Shown here one piece after another: positions 46,355-56,616 of a stretch of DNA of 64,000 nt. Positions within the stretch are counted from its first letter, which is position 1. Each line of letters opens with the position of its first letter. The stretch spans positions 210,204,445-210,268,444 of the forward strand of contig CM054060.1 of the NCBI GenBank assembly GCA_028641055.1, written 5' to 3'. The position numbers and the translations under genes were made by a program. The notes beneath the pieces are model-generated. The model had not been told where the DNA came from. It did not search any database and saw only the letters and a list, made by a program, of their open reading frames with translations. This stretch comes from Alopecurus myosuroides. Lineage: Eukaryota > Streptophyta > Magnoliopsida > Poales > Poaceae.

Positions 46355-47812
46355 GCTAATAATATTGGTGTAACTTCCACTATCAATAATCAGCTTGCAA
46401 GCAGAATCCTTGACTGTGCATTGGGTCTGAAAAATATGCCAACGCTGCCCTTGTCCTTCTATGCGATCTTCCGGTACACGTTGCACCATCAGATTTTTAC
46501 ACTTTGCAGCAAGTTCATACCCATCCACATTCACTTCGTCAGTTGCCTCAACCTCATCACTAGACGACCCTGCTGATTTTTCCTCGCCACTTGCAGAAAC
46601 ATAGCCATCTTGTGTGAGCATAACCCTCTTTGCATTAGGGCAATCACGCCTCATGTGTCCTCGACCGCCACAAGTAAAACACTCAATGTGTGCGGTGGAC
46701 TGCGTACTAGCTGCAGCTTTGGACACTCCAGATTTTGGCGCCTCAAGAGAAATATTATTGGAGCGTGTAGAAGGTGTCGGCTTAGCGCTAGAACCAGCAG
46801 CCCCGCCATTAGAATGACGCCATGTATGTGTAAGGGTTGTAGCTTGACGCCGTTTGAGTTGTTGCTCCGCACGCTCAGCTTGGTGCACAAGGTCCTGAAG
46901 ATTATAGTAGATAACCATCTCCACACGATCTTGCACCTCAATATTCAGACCATTAAAGAAGCGAGACATCATGGCCTCCGGGTCTTCCGTTGTTCCTGTA
47001 CGTATCATCAACAACTCCATCTCCTTATAATACTCATCCACAGATTTTATACCTTGAGTTAGCTGCTGCAATTTATTGTACATCTCGCGCTTATAATGCT
47101 CAGGAACAAAACGACGCCGCATGAGTTCTTTCATACCTCTCCATGACGTCGGCCGGTTGGGCATACGCAAAATTTGGCTCCACCATATCAAGACATAACC
47201 AGAGAACTCAATGGCTGCAAGTTGAAGCTTTTTCTCCTCGGTGTAATGGTGAGCTGCAAAAATATGATTCATGCGCATCTCCCACTCTAAATAATCCTCG
47301 GGACTGCCCGCGCCGGAGAACGGTGGTATAGAAATTTTAACACGTCCAATACCATCATCCAATGGAACACGTGCAGCCTGACCAACACGAACAGTGGCCG
47401 CGGGGCGAACATCAAAGATGCGTTGTTGAGGAGCATATCCAGCATCGTCCTCCAAATCAGCATCAACACCTCCATTTGCCTGTTCCATGGGACAACGAAA
47501 ACGGCCGTCAACCTGTCCATCACGCTATGGTAGCACATCCTGTAAGATAGCAGCGATAGGGGCCTCCACTCGCCGACGCGGAATAAGATTATCTGCTAAT
47601 GCATCAAGACGAGTATTGAGTGCCTCAAATTTACTATTTAATCTTTCCTCCAAAGCATCCGTACAGTCGTTGATATATACGCAAGTTTTGTCAAATCCAT
47701 CACGGACATTAGGAGCAAGATTATCAGCATAAACAGGAAGTGCAATCTCCTTCTGCTTAGGTTCGGCAACAGCTGCGACGGTAGAATTTTCGGCAATCAC
47801 TGAGTTCGCCAT
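46355..47812 (-). pseudogene. gag: gag and protease N-terminus of gag-plus-protease element
   Basis: The minus-strand frame starts at ATG 47812 (MANSVIAENST), meets one TAG at 47527-47525 and continues in the same frame to the insertion point. Features: an N-terminal charged region with a short heptad-like helix, a retrotransposon gag core (LIWWSQILRM, MRRRFVPEHYK, YYKEMELLM), a serine/threonine-rich linker, a zinc knuckle CFTCGGRGHMRRDC, and the protease motif IDSGSYTN (DSG instead of the usual DTG). The single stop and a 3.8% LTR divergence suggest it was once functional as a particle protein. Its style is chromovirus-like, but without RT the lineage cannot be settled. Confidence 0.85.
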
Positions 47813-48436
47813 GGCGACAAATAATTCAACAGATTATGTTTGTCGTGGTATAAATCCCTGGTCGCGATAGAAGACGCACGGTAGCAGACTTGCAGTAGCA
47901 GCAACCTGGCGCCTGGGAGCAGACATAGTCTGTGATTGGCGTACAGACGCGCTGTGCCGCTTACGGCAGCCAATCAAACCGAGGACAAAGCGACGGTAAT
48001 CAAAGATACCGTAAGAAAATCAATGTAGACCACGTGAAAGCAAGCTCTTTTGTACATGCAACCAGACAAACAATATCTCAAGTCACCGATCGCTAAGTGA
48101 TCCGAGACAAATTCCAGATTCCAAGAAAAGACTCAGGTAAAGGACTCCAATCTGATTACGTATCCTTGTCTCTTTCCTTGAACCTATGCAATTCAACCTT
48201 CACGTACCAAGTAAGGCAACACCTCGCTGCATCACCAATCGAGGACAAGGAGCAGAAAACAAATATACCTATAGACGCAAAAAATAAGAATCGCGGCGGC
48301 GGGAGACTCCGGCTCCTTGACGATTCAAAGCTAACCAAAAACAACAAATCGGCACCGGTGTTTTGGCGTGATGCCTCCGGCAGCAAATCTCCACTAGATA
48401 AATCTCAGTAGAAAATCGCCGTGAGAAACCCGACGA
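47813..48436 (-). other. Leader of gag-plus-protease element
   Basis: Sequence between primer binding site and gag ATG on the minus strand. Only short ORFs occur on either strand, with no recognised motif. Packaging signals would be expected here but cannot be identified by eye. Confidence 0.5.
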
Positions 48437-48447
48437 CTCTGATACCA
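48437..48447 (-). other. Primer binding site, initiator-Met type
   Basis: The minus strand reads TGGTATCAGAG three bases after the end of the 5' LTR, complementary to the 3' end of initiator methionine tRNA. Confidence 0.85.
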
Positions 48448-48450
48448 AGA

Positions 48451-49063
48451 TGATACGGATCAGCGTGATCCGAGAGGGGTTTTGGCCCAATCTTTCACGG
48501 CGATTCGCAAAACAACAACGTTGAATTGAACAAGATTAACTCCACACACGCGCACAAACAGATCAACAAGATCAGTAATCAAAAACCAGCATAAATACGC
48601 AAACAGCGTCCCATCATGGGAGGAGCCTCATGATAACTTTACTCGTAAAATTATTGACTACCCGAAAACCCTAGGCGCCACTCCATTATATAGGAGGCCA
48701 CAAAGGGCTCGGTTGGACAGGCCCAAACCGAACACACAACTGACTCGAACCTAACACACGCGATACAAACCGGCCTATTAGAAGCCTCGGCCAAATAATA
48801 AGGCACGCAGGCCTCTAATAAAACATGTACATACTTAGACGAATTTCATCTAATCGTTGGTCATCTTGTATGCAACACGCTGCACCACCCAACACTAACA
48901 ATGTTTGGCCTCACGCCGTGGACCAAACTGCAACATCAACGGTGGTGTTCTGAAGTTGGGTTTCACCTTATCTAGCGGAGGGATTGCGAATTTGAAAGCT
49001 CCAACTGTCAACATAAATGGCGGTGGTGGCGCAATGATAGGAGTAGGTATCCTCCCCGCATCA
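48451..49063 (-). repeat. 5' LTR of gag-plus-protease element, 613 bp
   Basis: Partner of 34713-35325. It ends at the ACAAG target duplication, which starts at 49064. A TATA-like TATATAGG word occurs near 48693. Confidence 0.95.
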
Positions 49064-52000
49064 ACAAGGGTGCCCACATGGCAGCATGCTTTAGCAGAAG
49101 CTGCAGAGCGATATGCCGAGTACATTGGCCGAGACCATCAAGATCGCCGACATGTATGCTCTCGGAGATCTGACACATACCTTACTGGACTCGGTTGAGC
49201 CGAGTAGGAGGCATCACGGCAATGATGGTTTCGGGTCCTCCAGGTGGAATGACCGCCCGAATTACCAGAACACGAGGCGAGATGATAGGCCGGATATCCC
49301 CTATGGCTCAAACCATGTAGCCGCGGTTGATCCGGATCAATCTGATGCAGAAAGCAGCCAGAGGCAAAAGAACACTCGGCCCCAGTATGGGCGGAACCAT
49401 AACCATAACTACAAGAAGCAGTGCACAGACGAGAAGAAGTCTGGAGATGCACCGCAAAGGTTTACCGTTTAAATGATGAGAGATGGGTCGTGCAGCTACC
49501 ACACTCGGCATCCGAGTACGCTGGCTAACCATACCTCCATGCAGTGCAACTCGCGGGACTGGATCAAGAGTGAAGGTTTTGGCCAATTGCCTCCTCCCCC
49601 ACCTCAGCCAGCTCCGGGTTCAAACATTCAGCCCATCCGGGCAGCAGCTCCAAGGCCTACGGAGAATCAGAGGAGGCCCGAGAATGTGAACCAAGTGGCT
49701 CAGGGAGCCAACTACAACAACTACCACTGCAACAACGAGAACCGCAACAACTACAACAACAACAATCACAATAACAACAACAATGGTGGCGGCAGAGGCC
49801 GAAATGATTACCAGGAGCACCACCAGAGCTACATGGTATTCACCACCGAGCCGGATGACAAGCAAAGCTTGCGTAGGCGCGCGAAGGAGGCCAATGAAGT
49901 GATGCCGGCAATGCCGGAGTACATGTACTGGTGCAAGCAAGAGATCGTCTAGTCTCATGCTGATCACCCCAAGATCATGCCTAACCCGGGTAGTTATGCC
50001 CTGGTACTGGACCCAACCTTCATTAGGCCCAAGATCAACGTGAAGTTCACCAAGGTGTTGATTGAAATTGGGGGCAGCATCAACATTTTGTACCGAGATG
50101 CAATGGAGAAGCTCGGTATCACTGAGAACATGCTGCAACAAAGTCGGACTACCTTCCACGGCATTGTGCCGGTAGTATCTTGTGCCCCTATGGGCAAGAT
50201 TTGGATGGATGTGCTTTTTGGCACCCGAGAGAACTGCCGAACAGAATTCTTGCAGATCAAGGTGGTGGATCTTCAGAGCCCTTATCATGCTCTTCTCGAC
50301 AGGCCAGCTCTGTCCAAGTTCATGGCCTCAACTCATGTGGCCTATTTGAAGATGAAGCTTCCCGGTCCCAATGGCATCATCACCATCTCGGGTCATTACA
50401 GGCGCTCTCTAGAGTGCGCATCAGCTCGATCTCGGCTGGCCGAGTCAATGGTCATTGCAGCCGAGAAGAAGAAGATACATGAGGTAGTGGCCATGGCTTA
50501 AGCGACCCAACTCGGCATGCCCGGGATGCCCAACTCTCAGCATAGTGCCACCTTCCAAGCCTCTCAGCAGACCAAGAAGGTGCAGATTGACCCCTAGTTC
50601 CCCGAGCGCGTGGCCATCAGTGGTGCCGGGTTGGAGGAGAAATAGGAAAGAGAGCTTATTCACTTCCTCTGTGAGAATCGGGATGTCTTCGCATGGTCCA
50701 ATCAGGACCTACCGGGTATCCCGAGGCAGTTGGTTGAGCACTCTCTGCATGTGAGACCGGATGCCAAGCCGGTGAAACAAGCCATGCATCGTTTTGCTGC
50801 TAAAAGGAGGAAAGCTGTAGGTGACGAGATCACAAGGCTGGTAGCAAGTGGATTTATCATGGAGCTACTGCACCCGGACTGGTTGGCCAACCCGGTCATG
50901 GTCGAGAAGAAGAAAGATGACCCTATGGTCGTTGTGGTGTGGCGTATGTGTGTGGACTACACCGACCTGAACAAGGCGTGTCCGAAAGATCCATTCCTGT
51001 TGCCCCGGATAGATCAAGAGATCAATTCCTCGGTAGAGTGTGAGCTGTTATCCTTCATAGATGCTTATTCTGGATTTCACCAGATTCCTCTGAACCAGAC
51101 TGATCAAATAAATACTGCCTTTATTACCCCGTACGGGGCTTATTGCTATCGTGTCATGTGTTTTGGTTTGAGAAATGCTGGGGCCACATACCAGAGATGC
51201 ATGCAGAATTGCTTGCATGAGCAAACCGGTAAAAATCTGCAGGTGTATGTGGATGACATAGTCATCAAGACCAAGGAAAAACACACACTCCTAGAAGATA
51301 TCTGAGAAACATTCGTGAACTTGCGAAAGTATCGGATGAAGCTGAAACCGTCCAAGTGCACATTTGGTGTCCCGGCAAGAAAGTTACTCGGTTTCCTCGT
51401 GTCCAGCCGAGGTATCGAGGCCAACCCCTCCAAGATAAAGGCAATAGAGATTATGTGTCTTCCGAGATCATTGAACAATGTGCAGAGATTCACCGGGTGC
51501 CCGGCTTCCCTTAGTCAGTTCATTGGGAGAATTTGCGAGAAGGCTTTACCTCTGTACCAGTTGATGAAGAAAAGTGAAAAATTTGTATGGACACCACAAG
51601 ACGATGTGGCTTTCCGAGTTCTCAAGACCATGCTAGGTACAGCTCCAGTTTTGGCGTCTCCTCTGCCTAAGGAGCCCATGTTGCTCTATATTGTAGCCAC
51701 CAATCGAGTTGTTAGTGTGGTGGTGGTAATGGAGCGAGAAGAGGAAGGTAAATCGGTGCAAAGGTCGGTATACTATCTCAGTGAGTTGATCTCCAACTCG
51801 AAGCAGAACTACCCACACTATCACAAGATGACATATGGAGTCTTTATGGCTGCCAAGAAACTCAAGCACTATTTCCAGGAGCATCCAATTACAGTGGTGA
51901 GTGCTGCCCCCATCTTGGAGATCATGGGCAACAAAGATGCAAGTGGCCGAGTAGCCAAATGGGCGATTGAGCTAGCTACTTACACCATGATGTATGCGAG

Positions 52001-52700
52001 AAGAGAAGCCATCAAATCTAAAGCCCTGGCAGATTTCTTTGTTGATTGGGCCGAGATGCAGTATGAGCCTCCGCTGCCGGAAACAAATTATTGGCGAATG
52101 CATTTTGATGGCTCCAAGGTGAAAGAAGGTCTCGGTGCCGGTGTTGTGCTCACCTCAGCCAAGAATGATCAACTCAAGTATGTCATGCATATCCATTTTG
52201 CAGTGTCCCACAATTTGGCCGAGTATGAGGCCTTAGTCCATGGACTGAAAGTGGCCCAGGAAATTGGTGTTCGCCGAGTAATATGTTATGGTGACTCGGA
52301 CTTGGTAGTTCAGCAAGCCTCGGGGACTTGAGATGCATTGGATGCCAACGTGGCATCATTTTGGTTCCTTTTCTCGAACATCTCGGGTTTCTTTGACGGG
52401 TGTGAGTTCCACCATATCCACCGAGCTGAGAATGATGTTGTTGATGCTCTGTCCAAGTGGGTTCTTCTCGGCAGGCCATCCCAGCAGGAATTGCATTGGA
52501 GCATCTCAGGAAGCCTTCCATCAAGCCATCTCCCGAGTCGGATTCAATATTTGTCCCCGCTATGCCCGAATCAGAAGCTGTCCCCATGGAGATTGATGAG
52601 TGGTGCATGTAGGAGAACACGGGGACTGCCTCCTTCATCTCGGGGACTGCATCGCAGAACCCGGGGACTCGGGGACTCGTTCCTATCTCGGAGAAAGTCA
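49064..52700 (+). pseudogene. gag-pol: Decayed Tat/RIRE2-like element: gag end, protease, RT, RNase H
   Basis: The frame interrupted at 34712 continues with stops near 49097, 49470, 49950, 50499, 50595, 50643, 51303 and 52329, nearly all in a single frame, so the decay is mostly point mutation. An asparagine-rich linker lies at about 49710-49790. The protease motif is altered to IEIGGS, losing the aspartate. RT has NPVMVEKKK and YVDDIVIKT (about 51246); RNase H has HFDGSKVKEG (about 52101) and YGDSDLVVQQ. A frameshift occurs between about 52500 and 52700. This is the oldest visible layer of the nest. Confidence 0.85.
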
Positions 52701-53454
52701 TGTCGGCTGATCCAATGGAGATTGATGAGCCCATGTTTCCTGCTCGGCTGACACCGAGTTGGGCTCAGCCCATAATGTCTTACTTGGCGGATGGTACTTT
52801 ACCGAGTGATGAGATCTCGGCCAGGAAAATACAGAGAAGATCCAAAGGCTACACCATTATCAACAAGGGGTTGTACAAGAGAAGTACCACAGGCGTGCTC
52901 CACCGTTGTGTTGAGCCAGAAGAGGGAGAAGAGATTCTCGGAGAGATACATCAGGTGGAATGCGGGCATCACGCCTCATCTCGGGCTCTAGTGAAGAAAG
53001 CTTTCCAGCATGGGTTATTTTGGCTCACTGCCTTGCAACAAGCAGAAGATCTAGTAAGGAAGTGCAATGGGTGCCAGAGATATGCTGCAAAGATACATGT
53101 GCCAGCTTCCGAGCTCAAGACTATTCCTATCACTTGTCCATTTGCAGTGTGGTGCTTGGACATGGTGGGGCCCTTCAAGCCAGCTCGGGGCAATATGACT
53201 CACATTCTGGTCATGGTTGAAAATTTTACCAAGTGGATTGAGGTGAAGCCAAGCCGGAAGTGTGATGGGCACACAATTGTGACCTTTTTGATGGATATTA
53301 TGCTGAGATATGGCTACCCACATGGGATCATCTCAGATAATGGAACAAATTTCGCTGAGGGAGCTTTTGCTCGATTCTGCAAGGAGAAGAGGATCCGACT
53401 AGACATTGCGTCAGTCGCGCATACGGAATCAAATGGGCAAGGAGTAATCAACTC
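52700..53454 (+). pseudogene. Integrase of decayed Tat-like element, truncated
   Basis: An open frame carries the integrase HHCC domain (CGHHASSRA, CNGCQRYA), the first catalytic aspartate (CLDMVGPFKP) and the second (ISDNGTNF). It stops making sense just after SNGQ at about 53445, before the catalytic glutamate. The frame then runs on into unrelated serine-rich sequence to 53641, which is really the reverse strand of the antisense gene remnant. A deletion joins the two. Confidence 0.82.
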
Positions 53455-53940
53455 GGGGGGGGCGGGCTCGGAGATGACCATCTCGGTGGTGACGATCTCG
53501 GCGGTTAGAGTGGTAGCCGTCTTGGTGATTCTGGCCGGATCGATCTCGGCCTCGATCAGCTCGTCGACCTCCTCGAAGTCATCATCCTCCTCAGCTTCTT
53601 CTTCGACATCGTCGCCCTCCTCACCCTCGTCCTCGTCTTAGCCCTCGCTCTCGGTGTCAGGCTCAGGGGGACCGTCCATGAACTCCTTGGTGTCGGCGTT
53701 CGGGGCCAGCCGGTACACGATTTCCTGGCGAGCCCGGATGTGATCTGCTTAGGTGGACCATTTGGACTTGGTCCGCATGGTCATGAAGGCATTGAGATTG
53801 ATGGACTCGTACCAGTACAAGACAAAATGCATTGTCTCGTTTGCGCCAGCCCGAGCGGCAGAAGCGCGCCACTCCTTGAGGCGGGCCTTAAGTTGATCCA
53901 GGTTCTTGGCCAGCTTGTCGATGGTCTCGGTGAAAGCTCA
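53455..53940 (-). pseudogene. Remnant of antisense gene of the decayed Tat-like element
   Basis: Read on the minus strand, this stretch gives a coding-like frame with SINLNAFMTMRTKSKW, an acidic run (DEDEGEEGDDVEEEAEEDDD) and two stops. Its place downstream of integrase and its opposite direction match the antisense gene at 41497-45455, although the sequence family differs. Its start is cut by the LTR at 53941. Confidence 0.6.
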
Positions 53941-54119
53941 TGATCCCTCTAATGTTTTTGGTGATGATAACAAAACGGGTATCCCCTCTACTAACAATTT
54001 TGTTTAAGTGTCTACAACTGGTCTCTCATATGTTCATCGATAATATCCTCGGAGAATTTCAGAAAGGATTTCTGAAGAAGTTGAAACTGCAGTCAGATTA
54101 TTCAGTCTCTGGCTCCGAA

Positions 54120-54550
54120 TATCTAGGGGGATATAGGCCAGAATATCCGGCCCCAGCACCGGAATATTCCGGCCCTCTCAGCTCTTCAAACGACTAAGTA
54201 CTGGCCTCCATCTGCCCGCGCACAGAAGCTGGGGCGGAAATTTTCCCGGAAATTTCAAGGGGAAATTTCCGCCCCCCTTGGTCCTTAGAAGATTTTGGAG
54301 GAGTCGCTAGTGCCCGCGCACAGAAGATGGGGCGGAAATTTGCCCGGAATATTCCAGGGCAAATATCCGGCCCCCTGGTCCTTAGAGAAAATCCAGTGGA
54401 TCGCTACTGCCCGCTTGCAGAGATGGGGGCGGATTTTTGGCCGGAAAATTCCGGCCCCGGAATATTCACAAATCCGCCCCCCGGGTATTTCAAATATCCG
54501 GCCTGACTGTCCCGGAAATTTCCGGTCCTAACATCGGAATATTCTGGCCC
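54120..54550. repeat. Palindrome-rich U3 repeat array
   Basis: Roughly 96-bp direct repeats start at about 54217, 54310 and 54407 (TGCCCGCGCACAGAAG...GGGGCGGAAATT). All carry variants of GGCCGGAATATTCCGGCC and GGAAATTTCC. At least eight such inverted motifs occur within 430 bp. Confidence 0.75.
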
Positions 54551-54584
54551 TAGAGTGCTGCAACGGTCAGAATTTGGAGGAGCC

Positions 54585-54592
54585 TATAAATA
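54585..54592 (+). promoter_or_regulatory. TATA box of truncated LTR
   Basis: TATAAATA is followed by a CT-rich leader about 30 bases on (CTCTCTCCTCC), the standard layout of a plant LTR promoter. Confidence 0.6.
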
Positions 54593-56373
54593 GTTGTCTT
54601 CTTCCTCTAGATAGCTAGTTCGTCCATTCCTCTCTCTCCTCCATTGTTCAAGAGCTCAAAACGCCCCAATCTCCCTCCTCCTCCAACCAAACTCGATGCC
54701 CTTCAAGGATCTCATGGAGGAGGCCTAGATCTACCTTTCTACCAATCCAAAAAGTGTTTTCCCATACCATACCCCTTGGGATCTTGTAATCTCTTGGTTT
54801 CTTTGTCATCCTAGAGAAACCCTAGTGCTTGTAGCTTCCACCTTGTAGCAAGAAGCTTCGGATTGTTGAGAGCCTCCATCTCAGTTGTGGAGTAGCCTCA
54901 ACCCCCTTGTAAAAGTTTGGTCAACGCCTTCAAGTCGACCTCATAGTGGAAACGAGAATCTCCCTCACCGGAGAAGCTGTCACATCCCAATTTTGGAATA
55001 CCTGATAACACAGTTGTTTTGCTAATTGCTTCACAAATAAACTTTGGTTGTGTTTGTTTGAGTGCAACTAAACAAACTAATTATATAATCTTACATGGCT
55101 AAGAAATTGAAAGCAAACTTTAAAAGATAGCAAAGCAGTGAACTAAAAATATTCAACATATTGTTCCAATGACCTTGACAATATTTTCTAAAGTAAATAT
55201 TGATCAAAGAGTTTTCCAAACCTATCTTATGAATCCCACACTTGTTGAATATTATTCCAAGGCCTAAATTAAGAAAGAGGAAACACTTAATAAATTTCCC
55301 TAAAAGATTATCAGAAAAAGAGGCATTCTTAGATGCTTCACAAAAATCTTATCAAATGTTTTTCCAACCTTGCAAGATTAAAAACAAAAGTATTGGAGAG
55401 CATTGACTTGCTATCCCTAGTCACATAAATATTTTGGCAAAGCATTGTTAAGGAAAAGCCAAGTGCCTTATTAAATTGAATTTCCAATATTTCCAGAAAC
55501 AGAAAACTAAAACAAGTTACTATTGGAAACTTTCTTAAAATGATCTGAAATTAATACCATTGCTTCCTTATATAAAATAAGGAACACACACAAGAGGATA
55601 CTAAAAATTGAATCCATTAAAGTCCTGAAAACATGGTTTTTTCTCCACAGCAACATTTGGAATTTTGAACAAGTTTGTTCTACAAACTTTTTCAAAATGC
55701 CATGAAATAAATACCACATTCTCTATATCATAAATAAGGATGAAAACCAAAAGGGCACAAGTTTTTGAATTGATTAAGTTGCCAAAAACCCCTGTTTTCT
55801 AGACATCACCTTTTAGAAATTTGAACAAGTCTGTTCTATGAAGTAACTCAAAATGACTTGAATTTTCTACCACGTAAGTAACACATCAAATAAGGAATGT
55901 GTGCCAAAAATTATCATTTTTGGAAGCTCCTAAGTAGGTTAATAAATTCAATGTCCATTTATGTGAGAATTCAAATTTGAACAACTTTGAATTATCAAGT
56001 TTCTCCAATTGATCCAATTTTCACATATGTTGTACACCTCAACTAATAAGAATTTTGGGCAAAAGGGTTTCAATTTTAGACTTTGTTTTCCTTGTGAAAA
56101 CAACCTTTTTCAGAGAGGACATGGACCTTTTTGTAATTTACCAGGGACCAAAATGTGAGCTGAGTCATTGTGTCCTTCTTCTTCCTGTAGCTCCAGTAGA
56201 GGGCATGGGTGCCCATGCTCCATTGCTTCGAGTAGAAGACTTCTAGGTGATAAAAATCCCCCATGTGGTTGCTATCTACCCCCTCTCTCTCCCCCTTGAA
56301 CTCACTCCCTCTCTCTTAGATATTTTGCCCCAAACCGAAACGCTAGGTTTGAGCTCGTCGTCGATTCGGCCAA

Positions 56374-56616
56374 ATGGGAGCTCACCGGCGGCAGCCGTTG
56401 TGCTCATCGTCTCCGCGTCATCGTAGTGGTTCTCTCTGCCAGAGGAATCGAGCCGGAAGGGCTCGAGGTGGCCGCGCCATCCATTTCCTCTCTACGGGTC
56501 CGGCGGACTCCGGCGACGAATCCCGGCCGCCACGACCCTCCTCCGTCCTCTCCGAGCCACCCTGCGCGTCTAGGGTAAGAAGGCGGACCCCCGCCGTGCT
56601 TTTTCCCCCTCCCTAA
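56374..56616 (+). other. GC-rich LTR leader with short ORFs
   Basis: An 80-codon + strand ORF (MGAHRRQPLCSSSPRH) follows CT-rich sequence, but similar ORFs occur on the minus strand. It may be the first exon of the LTR transcript: the GT donor candidate at 56578 lies inside it. Coding is unproven. Confidence 0.3.

Larger units (their letters stand above)
34713..49063 (-). mobile_element. Minus-strand gag-plus-protease LTR element (TR-GAG-like)
   Basis: Two 613-bp LTRs (34713-35325, 48451-49063) have TGAT/ATCA ends and 23 differences by eye (about 3.8%). TSD ACAAG flanks it at 34708-34712 and 49064-49068. In minus orientation: primer binding site, ~620-bp leader, gag with zinc knuckle, protease, then directly the polypurine tract and 3' LTR. 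Reverse transcriptase, RNase H and integrase are absent. Non-autonomous gag-only elements of this type have been called TR-GAG. A younger element (35708-46349) is inserted in its protease coding region. Confidence 0.9.
53941..54977 (+). repeat. LTR start of another retrotransposon, truncated by insertion
   Basis: It begins TGATCCCTC in the antisense remnant, has an AT-rich start (GGTGATGATAACAAAAC), a U3 with palindrome-rich repeats, TATAAATA at 54585-54592 and a CT-rich leader. The next LTR inserts at 54978. The style resembles SIRE/Maximus-type Copia LTRs, but no coding part is in the window, so the superfamily is inference. Confidence 0.55.

Noticed and set aside
49620..50288. A 222-codon valine-rich minus-strand ORF
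   Set aside because: It is the reverse reading of the asparagine-rich gag-protease linker and protease of the decayed element.
53520..53641. Serine-rich C-terminal tail of the + strand integrase ORF
   Set aside because: It is the reverse complement of an acidic stretch of an antisense gene remnant, joined by a deletion.
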